The position numbers were made by a program, and so were the translations under genes. Under the pieces are notes generated by a model, which had not been told where the DNA came from, did not search any database, and saw nothing but the letters and a program-made list of their open reading frames with translations. Below, one piece after another: positions 49,611 to 64,000 of a stretch of 64,000 nt of DNA. The stretch's first letter is position 1, and each line of letters starts with the position of its first letter. Location: the NCBI RefSeq assembly GCF_008831285.2, contig NC_045138.2, positions 17,083,934 to 17,147,933 of the forward strand, given 5' to 3'. Origin of the DNA: Nymphaea colorata. Its lineage: Eukaryota > Streptophyta > Magnoliopsida > Nymphaeales > Nymphaeaceae.

Positions 49611-49962
49611 GCCCAAACCCGCGGTTTACGCTTTGCCCGACAGGGCAAATTTACTTTTTCACCGCCCACACCACCGCCCCTCTCTCTCTACAATTCTCTC
49701 TGATCTACCTATTCTCTCTCTAAGACCCCCATCTACTCTTTCTCTCTCTAAGGAAGAGCATGTATGCATGCCATGATGGCGATGCAAGCATGATGTGGGC
49801 ACATGGATGCCCATAGCATGCATGTGCACACGGCAAAATCTATCCTTTTCATCTTCTCCCCTTTTGTTCTTCTTGACATCCGGTTCCATGGAGTCATGTT
49901 GGGTTTTTCTTTTCTTTTTTTTTGAAAAAAAAAAAGAAAAAAAAGAAACGCCAGTGAGGATA

Positions 49963-50015
49963 TTGACTCGGTCAAGTCTTGGCCTAGATGGCATCGTTGA
50001 CTGATCTCTTTGACT
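49963..50015. promoter_or_regulatory. Cluster of four W-box cores upstream of the ERF gene
   Basis: TTGACT occurs at 49963, 49997 and 50010 and the reverse complement of TTGACC at 49970-49975, all within 53 bp. They lie about 360-415 bp upstream of the ERF TATA box. Clustered TTGAC[C/T] words are binding sites for WRKY factors. Confidence 0.6.
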
Positions 50016-53000
50016 CCTGCTCGGTCCGGTGGTTGGCTCACTCGCCGAGCCATGCCCATGGTTTAGCTATTCCGTTTGTAGCCACAGTTCTAAAACTGAA
50101 TCCAAATCTAGCATCTGACTTGTGGAAGAAGTAATAGGAACACTGGATCCCACTCCAATCCCTTTAAAACAGTAAAAAACTTACACCATACAGCCGAGGA
50201 AAAAAAAAAAAAAAGGAACTTGTTTTTTGTCAGCAAGCAGAAGGACACAGGCAATCAGTCACTCAACTTCTCAAATTGAAAAAGTCATAAACAACAAAAA
50301 TAGTGATGCTCGTAGCACTTTTTAAAGGGAAAACGAGAGTCAGGTTTGATCTTTTACGCAAATATCTATAGCGGTGCATTATGAAATGCTTATTGAATAA
50401 TACATTTTAATACTTTTTTAGATTACTCCAGTACAAGAAATAGATCGATTAAATATTTCACCGCCAACAAGAATAGTTGATGACTGATTAAATGATCTTT
50501 TTTTGTTAAAAATATATCCCTAGCTTGATTCTAAGCATAAGCATAGCAAATATAATTATTTTGATAAAGCTGAAATTATAAGATTATCGGTGTATAGTTC
50601 TTAGTTTTATGATAAGGTCACAATGATATATATATTTAAGTCCCGCAGAAAATGAGAACCCTGAATAACTATTTTGTGCCATCTGATCAATCTAGCCAAT
50701 TGCCATTGAGTAGTTATCTTGCTATATATATATATGTATACATAATATATAATTGGTAGGTAAAAAACCCATGGTATAAGATCCATATGGATTCATGTTA
50801 GTCATTGATTGTTGCAAGATGGATGGTTGAGAGAAAATTAAGAAGAAAAGAGCCGTGCTTTCATCAACAAAGCACTTTATTAACTACATGTATAGGATTT
50901 GATTTGGCCAAACGCATATCGAATGAACCGCATGGTTATAAACGGGAGGAACTAAATACGTTTAAAGTTACTTTTAAGCTGCTCTAAATATCAATCTCCC
51001 GCTTAAGTTGGGCAGGGGATATATTCCTTTGCATCTAAAGTTTTAGATATTCCCCTCAATTTCTTCATTCTTCTAATCTTTCGTGCTTTAAAAATCCGCG
51101 GTCTTAATGGCACCTGCCTAAATTAGAAACTTTGAATTCATGAATTTGGTCATGTTTCTTCTCGGTGCACGAACATGCTTGTTTAAAAAGTATATATATA
51201 TATATTCTGATTCTTTTCTAATGACGGTAGAAGCTCAAAGAAGTTTTGCAGTTTTTTAATTTCTGCCGTAAACTTTGGGAAACTGAAAATTGAAAAAACA
51301 AGTAGGGTTAGTTTTTAGATTATAAAAGATGTGTTTTTATTAAAGCCGTAAAAAAAGGGGGGAAAGAAACTGACGCAGTTGGTCTTACACGCAGCTGCTG
51401 CTAGGGTTCTTTATACCCTAGTTGGAGACCAGGCCCTAGGCCCCGAACCAGTCAGCGTTTGACCAACTTTTCTTTCAATTCCATTTGAGTGCCCCAAAAA
51501 CATGTAAAAAATAGAAGATCAAACAGTTACTCAGTTATGTTATGAACCTCGCAAGACACAACTCTGACGGAAGACACCCCCGTTCACCACAACTTTGCCA
51601 GAAACCACTTGTACTTTGCGATTAGAATAGGGATCTTAAATGGTTAAAACGGAAGCCCGGTGGCAATGCGCAATAAAAGATGATCTAGGCATCTTCGAGC
51701 AATTCCATTTAAAGAAGAGACTGCCATTCGGGGAGGGGACCGATCCCTTCCCAGCGACCAAGGCTAGTTGCCTTCATTTATTTTATAAGAATTTCAATTA
51801 AACAAAAAAAGAAAAAGATGATGATGATGGCCCATAGCGGATGGATCATGGATGCCAGCCAGAGGCATGAGCATGTGGTCCTGGTACGGACACCCTGTTG
51901 GAGGCGATGATGTGATGCACTTTCGTCATCAACGAATTGACACGTCGACGAGGAAAGTGAAACGATTAAACTATAGAAGGCAGGGAATCTCGTCCGCCGT
52001 GCCGTGCTCGCGGACGGCAGGAACGGGTCCGGTTACCCGAATCCGGAAAAAAAAGGGTCCGAGCATCCGTCGAGTCCAGTGTAAGGTCAAAGACCCAAAA
52101 GGCAACGAATCAGTCGCACCCGAATCAAATCCGTCTGGAAGCAGGAGCCCACCGACCACGCAGCGGCAGAACCCAGACTGGGGCGCGGAGCACGAGACCC
52201 TGCCTAACCTTTACGGCTAGCGGGCGCGGGCTTCTTCGGCGCCGTTAGTTGGCGTCAAGGGGCGGACCACCGCGGGGATGCTAACGGTGACGGCGGGCGG
52301 TCGGGGAGACTCCGTTAAGGAGAGGGGAAAAGGGAGGTGGCGTGAATGTTGGGGGAGATAGGGGCAAGGGAGGGGGCGCGCCGCGGCAGCGGAGACGTGT
52401 CGAAACGTGTCCCGAGGAGAGAGAGAGAGAGAGAGGGGTGGGGCCCGGTGGGGAGTACGCCAACGCCTACTCGGGGGGATGCCGTGATCGCCGCGCGCTG
52501 TCCGCCGCGTGTAGATACGAGGCATGAAGGCCGCGGGTCCCACCCCCCCCTTCTTCCCTGCCGCCGCTCCTGCGGGCCCCACCATGCCTCTGCCGCCGGC
52601 CATTACTTCCTTTCCTCTTTTGCCCCCACCTTTCTCCTTCATCCCGAAACTGCCCCTCCCGGTCGCTGAATGAATCCCGTTCGGCCGGTTCGAACAGCGG
52701 TGTTTTAGGGTGGGGGAGAGGTAACGTCCGACTCGGGCCGATACGCAAAGGTGGAAGGGATAAGGAGGTGGGGGCATGATGGTAATTGGGTGGTGGAATG
52801 ATTGGGCGGAGCACGTGCGAATGCACGTGTGCGGGTCAGATGGATGGCACACACGCATGGAGGGAGAAGAAGGGCGGGCCCCGCAATGATCCTTTTCCTT
52901 TTCTTTTTTTTTTTAATTGTTTTCTTTCTTTTTGTCGTGATGTGGGGGGGAAAAGGGGCGAGGGGCTGCAATGCCGGGTGGTGCAAGTTTTTACTCGTTT

Positions 53001-56000
53001 GCTTGCGCACTACGCCGAACCCCTCTGATAACGTATCCTCTTTTTTTTTTTTTTTTTTTTGACGCAATAAATAGGTCACACTGCATTAACCCCATGCCCC
53101 CACACTTTTATATATTTTCTGATCAGGGGCTTACGACTTCAAATAATTATTCTTAACGTGCTAAACATTGTGATTGCCTCCCAAACAACCGCTTTTATTG
53201 AGAAATGAGAAACCGCTTTATAAATAAAGATAGAACTGAGTTATAATAGAGAGTAGGCGCTGCAGTGATTGGAGGGAAACATAGCTGCTTGTTGGTTCCC
53301 TATGCCGGACACTATTTAATGGCGCAGACGAAGACAAGGTGGACCCATGGTACACTTGATAAGCTTGAGAAAGGGAACCGAGAGATTGAATGAGTCCTCT
53401 TCTTCATCTCTTATAGGTAAAACTCGTATCTTTGCTTCAACCGTCTCTTTTGAGACATCCGATAAAATTGTAATAATATTGTTCCTTTAACTATTAGCAT
53501 TCACTAGGCTCATTGGCGCGGGCCAAATGCAAAAAAAAAAAAATCAAACAATGATAGAATAATATTTTTTAAATTTATACAAGTGCAAAACAATATTATT
53601 TAGACTTTTTAAGTAAATATAAGTATAATTTTTTTTTCAAAAATGTGAAAAGAGAGGGTGGGGGGCGCATGGCCCCTGATGCCTCCCCTTCCCTCTAACC
53701 CTTTCAATTAAGACAGTCTTGACATGCAAATATGTCAAAAGTTAAGCTGCCCTTTGTAAACTCCTCTAGATAGATTCAGTCTTGCCTAAGGAAACATATT
53801 CTAGGTGTCAAAGTCAAATTCTCTCTCTTATATGTGTGTGTGAATACGTCAAAAGCCAAATTCTCTCTCTCTTATATGTGTGTGTATATACGTCAAAATC
53901 CAAATTCTCTCTCCTTCTTCTCTTTCACACGCGCGCGCGTGTGTGCATGCACATATGTATATGAGAAAATGCATGAAAATAAAATTGGTGATGTTTCTTT
54001 GAGAAGAGAGAGGGGGTGGGGACAAGGGGGATGCCATTGCCCTCCACCCACCAAAGCAAGGACACAGTGCTCCAAGAAATAAATCATTAGGACGATCATA
54101 TATCGAACTGTTCAAATATTCGGGTCGCTCTTTTCTTGGTTGTTTATGGACATCAAGGTTTGATGAAAATTGTGTTAGCAAATTAGCAAAGTAAATCGAT
54201 AAAGCACTCACAACTTCAAATTGCTGAACCTTCACATCAAGGTATGACGGAAAATTGGAATTTACTCCTCTAAACAAAAATGTTGGTTCTATAAAATGCA
54301 AGAAAGACTTCAAGACAGGCAACCAATTCGACTTAACCCACAAAAGCCGGGGATGGCGCAGGGGAACATACCTTTCCAACTTAAGTCGGTTCAACCAATG
54401 GGATAACCGGGAAAAAAATGGTTGGAGGGACACTCATTTATAAATATTCATATCTGGAGGGACACTTATATATATATATAAGTGAATATTAAATTTACGA
54501 AGGTAAAATAATGAAATTTTAAGGAGCTGGCATGGGCAACTGCCCACACCAACGCACATGTGGCGCCCGCACTGGGTCCAACTCGCTTTAAGCTAATTCA
54601 AATTCAATTTAATGAGTGGATCAAGCACCAGCATTTGATTTGACGTGACTTCTTGGTATGCAATTCAGAAGATCCATTGTCCAAATGAGCCATGAAACAA
54701 GCAACTTGACTCCAATGGTGTACATGCATGCGCCGATATGTACGTGCAAATTGACTAAACGCACTACTACCTGTTTCTATTACTTGCTGCCTGCTAATAA
54801 ATGCTTCGTTTATGAACCCAACCACTCTTTATTTCATTTCTAAACTTAACCCCCCGAAAATAAACTAAATATGCTAAATGTAACCAAGGGTTTTAAATAA
54901 AATTCTGCCTATCTTGAAAAGAAAAGAATAACCATAGCGCACTCAGTAAGATTCTGAGGACAGGGTTGAGAGAGAGAGGGAGTGTGTGTGTGTGTGTGTG
55001 TGTTTGATAAGAACGTCAAAACAACTTTGCAGTTATCCTCTCATGTGGCCGATCAGGTTCAAAATGACCAAAAAGGTTTTTGGTTTGTAGAAAAAACTCC
55101 TTACCATGAGGGTGAATATGTTCAATAAAAAGTGATTTTAAATAATTTATTTCTTTGCTCCACACATTTGAACATTTGTGTCGTGCTTGATTCTAGCGTC
55201 GGCAGTGCGCTCTAATCATATTGCCTCAATCTGCCTTCCTCCAAAAAAATAAAAAAATAACTAAGGAGCACCAGTATGTGAATAAGCAAATATAAAAGGG
55301 CAATGCTACATAAACATGCAGTTTGTGTGGATTTCATGGACAAATATAGCGTGCATGTGCCTTAGCTACTGCCCGAAAGCCTATTGATATAAGCACTTTT
55401 ATTGTTGCATTCATGATTAATATTTGCACCTTCACTTGTTTCTATTCTGGAATTTAGGGTTTTTCATGAACAACTGCGTTAGTGTTTTCTACTAGAAAGT
55501 GCCAACGAATCTCCTGGGCTCTGCGGCTGTTGTAGGCAGTTGTGTATACTAGCCGACAAAATTTGCCTTATTTACACAATGGTGCTTCATTATTTTTCAA
55601 TTTTATACTAATGCCCCTTAAAATTAGAAATTACAGTGCTCCTTAGCCAGAAATTTCTGGTTTCCCCATTGCTCCTGCGATTACTTATCGCCACTCCCTA
55701 CAATTTAATTAAGCTATTTGTAAGCCGCCGACACAACAGTTATTGCCATTCTAACGTAGACATCTTGTCTGCATTTTTCCAAAACTTTGAGCAGGAGAGA
55801 TTTAGTGACGATAAAATGTCTGTCTTTTTTTGTTCTTCTTCTTTCTCGTCAACAATGCATTCATCACACGAGGTTAACAATTTAGCATTCGAAATAAGAG
55901 CACCCGAAGGTTCTTCTGTTTTCCCTGGTTCTTGAGCTGCGTCAGGACCTTAGTTTTGAGTATTTTTTGTGAATGTTTTCTGCAATCACGAGTAAAGTTC

Positions 56001-58090
56001 ACATGCTGTGCATCGTGTGAACAAAGCTTGCTTCAGAAAGAAATTTGAAGTGCCGTTTTAATCTTATTGGAAAAGATTAAACTGGTTGGTAAGATTAAAG
56101 ATGCTTGGAAAAGAGAAAAGCTGGAAGGATTTAGTGCAAATAAATGAGGCTGACGCGTTTTCTTTCCGTTGTTAGTCAGAACAGAGTTTCCTGTCTCACA
56201 GTAAAATGTGGCTCTCAGACACGCTTTCAGATGGGGTCCGTCCGCCCGGGACCCTGCTTAGTTAGAAGAAAACATATTCTCCGATCGGAGACGATTTCTA
56301 TGGCATATGGGTGCCGATACCAACACGATTTAATCCCTATCTGTTGATTTGGATTGATTATTTAAAATATCACATTTCAAACCTATATGAATAAATTTGT
56401 ATAAACATTATTTATATGAGTCATTTCTTTAGATTAAAAAATTTGTATAAACGTTTGCTTGCAGTCTCACTGATCAAATTACATCGCAAGTCACCAAAAG
56501 TGCAATACAAAGAATCGACCTTGATATATTTTACATATACATGGATAATAGTATAACTAAAAAAATGCAAATTCGTATTTGAACATTTGGTGCCGAAACT
56601 AGGAGGAGGCCTCCATCCTTTATTAAGAAAGTATATACAAAATGAAAAACATTTCATTTGATGCTACGGAAAATGATACGAAGGCATAACCTTTTGTTAT
56701 ATTCACTCTTAGTTTCAAAAGCTAGTGAATCGTTTGTTGTTGTGGTTTTCAGGTGAGCCAAACAAAATCTTACTGTCTGCGTGACAAAATCCCATTGCTT
56801 GAGTGAAAGGTTAAAACCTTTTATCATTCTTGAGCGTCACTTTTGGTGTCTCCCTGTTATGTTTCAACCTTCATGTTGATGTTTCTTTTTAATAATTCGA
56901 ATGAGACTGTCTTCTCACCAACCCCGTTCATTGTGCCGACACCTTTAAGAATGTTTGTCACAGTAGCTACACAAGTATAATAAGCGGCAAGCATAATTTA
57001 CCAGCCATATTTATATTTGTACATGAATGATATGGACATGAGAAGATCATGTGAATTTGATGGGGTTGGCGCGTGAATCCACGCCGCCCGTTCATGTCAG
57101 AAAGCATTCACATTAAGCCCTTCTGATGGGCACAGCTCTGTGGCCGCCATTGTTGCATACATTCACATTAAGCCCCACTGCCTAAATCATTTGTACGTCT
57201 TAATAATTCCAAAAACAGTACTCAGAGACTCACTGTTGGGCTTTATATTTCTCAAAAACAAAAACAAATTGGCAAGAGTGTTTGGAAGAAGTATGGTTGC
57301 CTTCTCTCCTCCCCCAACAAAGGACCAGAGATTTGGTCGCCTTTGTTTTCACCTAAGACAGACCATTGCATTGCGTCTAAAGGGTTTTCGATTAGCTAAC
57401 ACACCGGCGGCTCTAGTAAAATTTTGTGTAGACCAATTTGTTGAGTCACGCAAACACGGATTAGGAGACCTGAACTCTATTTCCCGATATGCTAATTAAA
57501 AATGGTTTCCACTTGATTCTCTTTTCCGTCCGTATATTTTCGGCGCCAACCGGCGGTGGAGCCACATATGGGATTGTGTGGGCAGTTTTCTACACATTCC
57601 GACCAAATTTGTTTATTTATGTATTGGTGTCCTTCAATCATTTTGCATAGGGTAAAAGATTTTAGTTACAGAATTTAGCTTTAGTTTCCCCTTCAACCTT
57701 TTCTTTTTTTTTTGTCTTTCTCTCAATAGTGCCCACATGTGGAGAAGAAAGCTTCCCTCCAAAGACTTTTATTTCCAAAAAATAAAGGAATGGTAGTGTG
57801 GCGCAAAAAATGCAGTGAAAATAATACAATTGGATGAGCAAGAGGGTCAAAGAGCTGTGTCAATACTAGGCGGTGGAATTTTCACGTGCTTCAACTTGCA
57901 TGTAGAGTCGAGACCCATCCCTTTTTTTTTTTGTGCAAGAGCATGGTCCCCCATGAGTCAAATTGGAGGCACACTGCATAATGAGTTTCAGCCCACGCAT
58001 TTGAAGCTAGTAGCCTAATAACTTTCAGGGTGAAAACAGCACATTCAAAACACAGAAAAAGATGTAACTATAGCATTAGACTGTGCATCT
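50016..58090. other. Long intergenic region
   Basis: No gene is supported. 50.1-51.8 kb is AT-rich spacer. 51.85-52.95 kb is GC/CpG-rich with G-box-type ACGTGTC words and a GA run (52420-52436); its open frames overlap in several phases and none is recognised. 53.0-57.5 kb is AT-rich with simple repeats: GT at 54982-55002, and a duplicated CAAATTCTCTCTCT..TATATGTGTGTGT phrase at about 53816-53890. At 54339-54412 the phrase GGCGCAGGGGAACATACC may be a retroelement remnant, but no domain can be shown. Confidence 0.5.
54982..55002. repeat. (GT)n microsatellite
   Basis: Ten GT dinucleotides in a row following a GA-rich run. Confidence 0.9.
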
Positions 58091-58640
58091 AAGGCTTTGT
58101 TTGGATTGAGGGAAAGAGAACGAAAGGAAGGGATTCAAAGGAAAAGAAATGAAAGGGAGGAAAGAGAATGAGAAACAAAGAGAAGGGAAATGAATGGAAA
58201 GGAAAGAGATGATTATAAAACATGTATGAACATAAAAAAAAATGAATTGCCAAAATCATATTTGTTTGGACTACATAAATAAAAGGAAATGATAGAATTT
58301 ATGTTACTTTACAATAACATGTTTGCACTAGATGATGGAGAGGGGGAAGGCGGCATCGTGAACAGTGGTAAAAAGATAGACAGAGAAGAGAGACGAACCT
58401 AAAGAAATTTCTTTGTTGTAATGGTTTACGTGAACGGTGGTAAAAAAAAACTCTGAATCGACAAAGATGTTGCCATCACGTAAAACGTTGTTCATGCATG
58501 CACAAAGAAAAAGAAAAAGGCATATACGGTAAAAAGCAATAAGCATTTCCTTTCCTTCCCAATCCTTTCAATTTTGGAAGGATTTGATCATTTTCATTTC
58601 CTTCCTTTTATTTTCCTCTCTTTGCAATCAAACAAGTTTT
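58091..58640. mobile_element. Possible inverted-repeat transposon
   Basis: The left end TTTGTTTGGATTGAGGGAAA and the reversed right end CTTGTTTGATTGCAAAGAGA are similar. Both continue into GGAAAGGAAGG-type purine tracts in inverted orientation. The length of about 550 bp and lack of a gene fit a MITE. The purine-rich composition makes chance similarity a concern, and no target duplication was seen. Confidence 0.35.
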
Positions 58641-60230
58641 GTAACTTTCTTTTATTTCTTTTTTTTAATTAATCAACCAAGCAAATGATTGACTGTTCTT
58701 TCCTTCCATTTCCCTTCCTTTTAACAGGGCGTACCAAAAAAAGTAAATTCTTTGGTGGTGATCATATGCCAGAAAAATTAGTTTTCTAGGGGATTTTTCT
58801 TCAAAGCCGTTAAGTTTGTGCCCTTGCGGAGGGTAGCTGATCAAGAGAGCCCTGCAGAAAGTAGGCCACTGGATAGCAGCTGGTGATCAACTTGCAGCTT
58901 TACTGAGCACCTTGATCCAGCAAATGCTGTTCCAGAAGATTATCATTTTGGGTTTCCTTCTGTGGAAGACTTCTTTGGAATGGCATAACTGTCCACTCTT
59001 ACATATCCTCGATTTCGAAAGAAGAATGACATTAACGTTCTGCTTTAGCAGCAGAGCGAGTTTTAACCTCAAAAAACTTTGTTGGTGTTTGTTAGGCTCG
59101 CCATCTCCAGCAAATTTTTCTCGCCCCCATCATCGACTCTGTCTGTCCCTCTTTCTGTATCTTTTCTCTCGCTGTCAGAGTTATGCGTCTTTTTCTAATT
59201 TTGGAACTATTACCAAACTATTGTCATTCGCGTCGTTTTCTTTTTTGGCGGCAGTCTTTCTGCTACATTTTTTGCGTGAATGCCAACCTCCTTTGACAAT
59301 GTGGGTGATGATATTGCCTTTTCCTTTTGTATTTGAGTTTTCTGAAACTTTATCCAATTGTTTCACTGAATGATAATTCTTTTTGAAGTATATTAAGTGC
59401 ATTTCTCGATATAAAAATGATAATCCTCTTTTGAACCTTTAATATTGTTCCTGATTTTCTGATCACGATTTAACCTTTCTCAAAGTTGATGGTTTGGTAA
59501 AAGTGAATTTCATTGATAAATAAATATGACTCCTTTATCATATATATCCGAATTAAATATTTAGATCTTAACACTAAAACATCGATATTATTCTTTTACC
59601 TGAATTCAGGTCCAAATTGATCCACTTAACATTTTTGAACCACAAACTGCTTCAAAACCACACATACCACAAAACTGGGTTTGAAATCCTTCACGGTGCC
59701 ACAACACAAACCACAAACTGGGTCAAAAATCGTTCACTAACCTACCGTAGTTTCTTATACATAGAACTGCTGTGACTCGAGACATTTCATAAATTATTTC
59801 TTCTGTTACGGGCGATCGATCGATCACACTTCGCTCAATTTTTAACTGACAGATAAACGTCCGGAAGCTTTAATTAACCAGTTGGCGTGCAAGTAAATTG
59901 GTAACGAGGAGAGCAGTTCAAGGGCCCTATCACCTACATCGGGTGAGCGAGAAGAAGGTTCCACACCACCACCATGAGCCCCAATCGAATCGGGTGAGCA
60001 AGAAGAATGTTCCACTAAAAAAGATACAAGGCTGCCTGCTGTAGACCTAATATACATCAATGACTTCTACTTCATTGGCGCATAACTACATCACCTACAA
60101 CAGTGGCAAGGCATGAAAGTTTGGCCAGAGGGATACCTGTTCAAAAACTTCCATGCCTTTAGGGGCACTAGTGTACACGAATAATCAAACACTGGATAGC
60201 AATAATGTGAAAATAAATATATTTTTATAA
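58641..60230. other. Spacer with small local repeats
   Basis: A plus-strand frame of 153 codons at 58912-59373 is hydrophobic and T-rich, with no recognised domain. Around 59930-60020 the phrase ATCGGGTGAGC(G/A)AGAAGAA.GTTCCAC is repeated twice about 60 bp apart. GATCGATCGATC lies at 59815-59826. Nothing else stands out. Confidence 0.45.
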
Positions 60231-60790
60231 GGCTGATGTAAACAACCCAGATGTAGATCAGCTCTTAACCACAAAATTCGAAGAAGAGCAGTCGCAGTTT
60301 GTTAATGAAGTCTGAACGATCCCCCATCACCATTGAGGGATATTATTATGTCGGAGGGGAGAGCCTACAAACTCAGACACGTCCTACGTACGACCACCGT
60401 CTCTGTGATCAGGAGATTCCGAATCTCTCTTTAACATGCGACATCGACCGAAGGGGACGGATAATCACCTTCCCATTGGTAATTTTTGCGGATTTGAAAG
60501 GGAATAGAAAGGATTTCAGCACAAGAATAGTTCAGTCCTTTGATATTCCACCCGGAGGCTAACGGAGCTCAAAAATGCATGGTAGAACTATCAGAAGGCC
60601 CCACCATTTGGGAAGAAAGTAATGGCGACATTCAACCAGTCCCACCTGGCGGGTGATTACATACGGACGTATTTCATTGAACAGACACTCATCAGCACAG
60701 GTCAAAAAGTATACGAAATATATGCCATTAAAATGGGGGAAATATATCTCCGTCCGCACACAACTCCACTGATGGACCTTAGGTTGTGAG
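60230..60790 (+). pseudogene. Decayed coding-like segment of unknown origin, frames interrupted
   Basis: Three successive plus-strand frames have protein-like composition. One ends at about 60315 (...DQLLTTKFEEEQSQFVNEV). A second runs 60306-60562 and ends in SFDIPPGG. A third follows to 60789 (LAGDYIRTYF, GQKVYEIYAIKMGEIYLRPH). Each shift comes where the previous frame stops, as expected if one longer gene has suffered indels. The beta-strand-like alternation and balanced charge differ from the low-complexity spacer frames around it. I do not recognise the family; it could be a host gene relic, a transposon product or an old viral insertion. It lies downstream of, and antiparallel to, the RPS15 gene. 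Confidence 0.3.
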
Positions 60791-61329
60791 ACTTACAAGG
60801 CTTGGACTTCTTTTGCACGCCACCAAGCACACCATAAGCGAAAGATACGTCCTTGGCCGTGAAAAGCAGCCATGAAACTGGTGATGCACGGGCTATAGAG
60901 TCTTTGGGAACTCATACTGGGATATACCGCCACTCTGATGTAGTTAAGAACTTAAGATGTTTCAAATTGGTCGAGCTCAAGGAAACAGAACCAGAAAATA
61001 TGAGGTCTACAGGCACACTTGTGTACTGTATATATTGTGTATATATATAATCGCAGATGACGTATGGTGCCGAAGACAAAAATACTAGCACGATTAATTC
61101 TGCTTCCAGCTTTGAAAGTATTAGGCTTGCCGTAATCAACACGAAATCGCATAAAGGAGCATAAAAAAACTGTTCGGCCAATTAGCCACAGCCATTGCAA
61201 CAAACCGTGCGTCACCACGTATCTAGGTAGTTAATGGTGCAATCAAAATTTGTAAACTAGAAATTAAAAAAAAATACAGAGCATCCTTGGAGTTTTTTGG
61301 AACAAAGCATAACTACTCGAAAAGCATTT

Positions 61330-64000
<2,671 letters not shown>

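Noticed and set aside
49001-49669. 222-codon minus-strand frame over the ERF gene
   Set aside because: It is a shadow of the GC-rich ERF coding sequence in another phase, and the true frame carries a full AP2 domain and EAR motif.
52217-52858. 213-codon minus-strand frame with many Pro and Arg
   Set aside because: Composition-driven frame in a CpG-rich tract with overlapping open frames on both strands.
53849-54433. 194-codon minus-strand frame
   Set aside because: No ATG start, its tail is translated microsatellite (CT/GT runs), and no domain could be named.

Overview
The window is nuclear DNA of a flowering plant. Several things point to this: spliced genes with GT-AG introns; plant-only families (a WRKY factor, an ERF repressor with an EAR motif, a trichome-birefringence-like acetyltransferase); many short inverted-repeat transposons; AT-rich spacers; and a decayed piece of plastid DNA. 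The species cannot be named from the sequence alone.

Five protein-coding genes could be rebuilt exon by exon. (1) 3937-4450 (-): a two-exon, single-span membrane protein of the At5g65660 'hydroxyproline-rich glycoprotein' family, 133 aa. (2) 6620-13299 (+): a four-exon TBL/DUF231 polysaccharide O-acetyltransferase, 429 aa, with large introns. (3) 22463-24323 (-): a three-exon group IId WRKY transcription factor, 299 aa. (4) 48841-49416 (-): an intronless ERF repressor, 191 aa, with a TATA box and a W-box cluster upstream. (5) 61330 to the right edge (-): cytosolic ribosomal protein S15 (uS19), with its first exon cut by the window end.

The rest is mostly repeat-derived. At 17.69-18.00 kb lies a nuclear plastid insertion carrying a broken trnR-ACG. 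At 18.6 kb there is a small hAT-like MITE, and at 27.1-27.4 kb a 71-bp tandem array. From 29.14 to 31.89 kb there is a PIF/Harbinger-like element with a 17-bp terminal inverted repeat and TTA target duplication. From 33.6 to 46.05 kb lies a diverged tandem duplication with a unit of about 5.5-6.6 kb. It contains three long foldback (hairpin) elements whose arms carry the same short coding-like stretch. GC-rich, CpG-rich tracts lie at 46.2-47.7, 48.3-49.5 and 51.85-52.95 kb; only the middle one holds a gene.

The genes are unrelated neighbours rather than a pathway. One possible link, by inference only, is that four W-box cores sit about 360-415 bp upstream of the ERF TATA box, and a WRKY gene lies 25 kb away. 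No CRISPR array, operon, rRNA gene or intact tRNA gene was seen. I did not find a clearly new multi-gene system. The most unusual items are the foldback family inside the duplicated block, the plastid tRNA relic with CpG-type decay, the perfect 26-bp hairpin in a TBL intron, and a decayed coding-like stretch near 60.2-60.8 kb.
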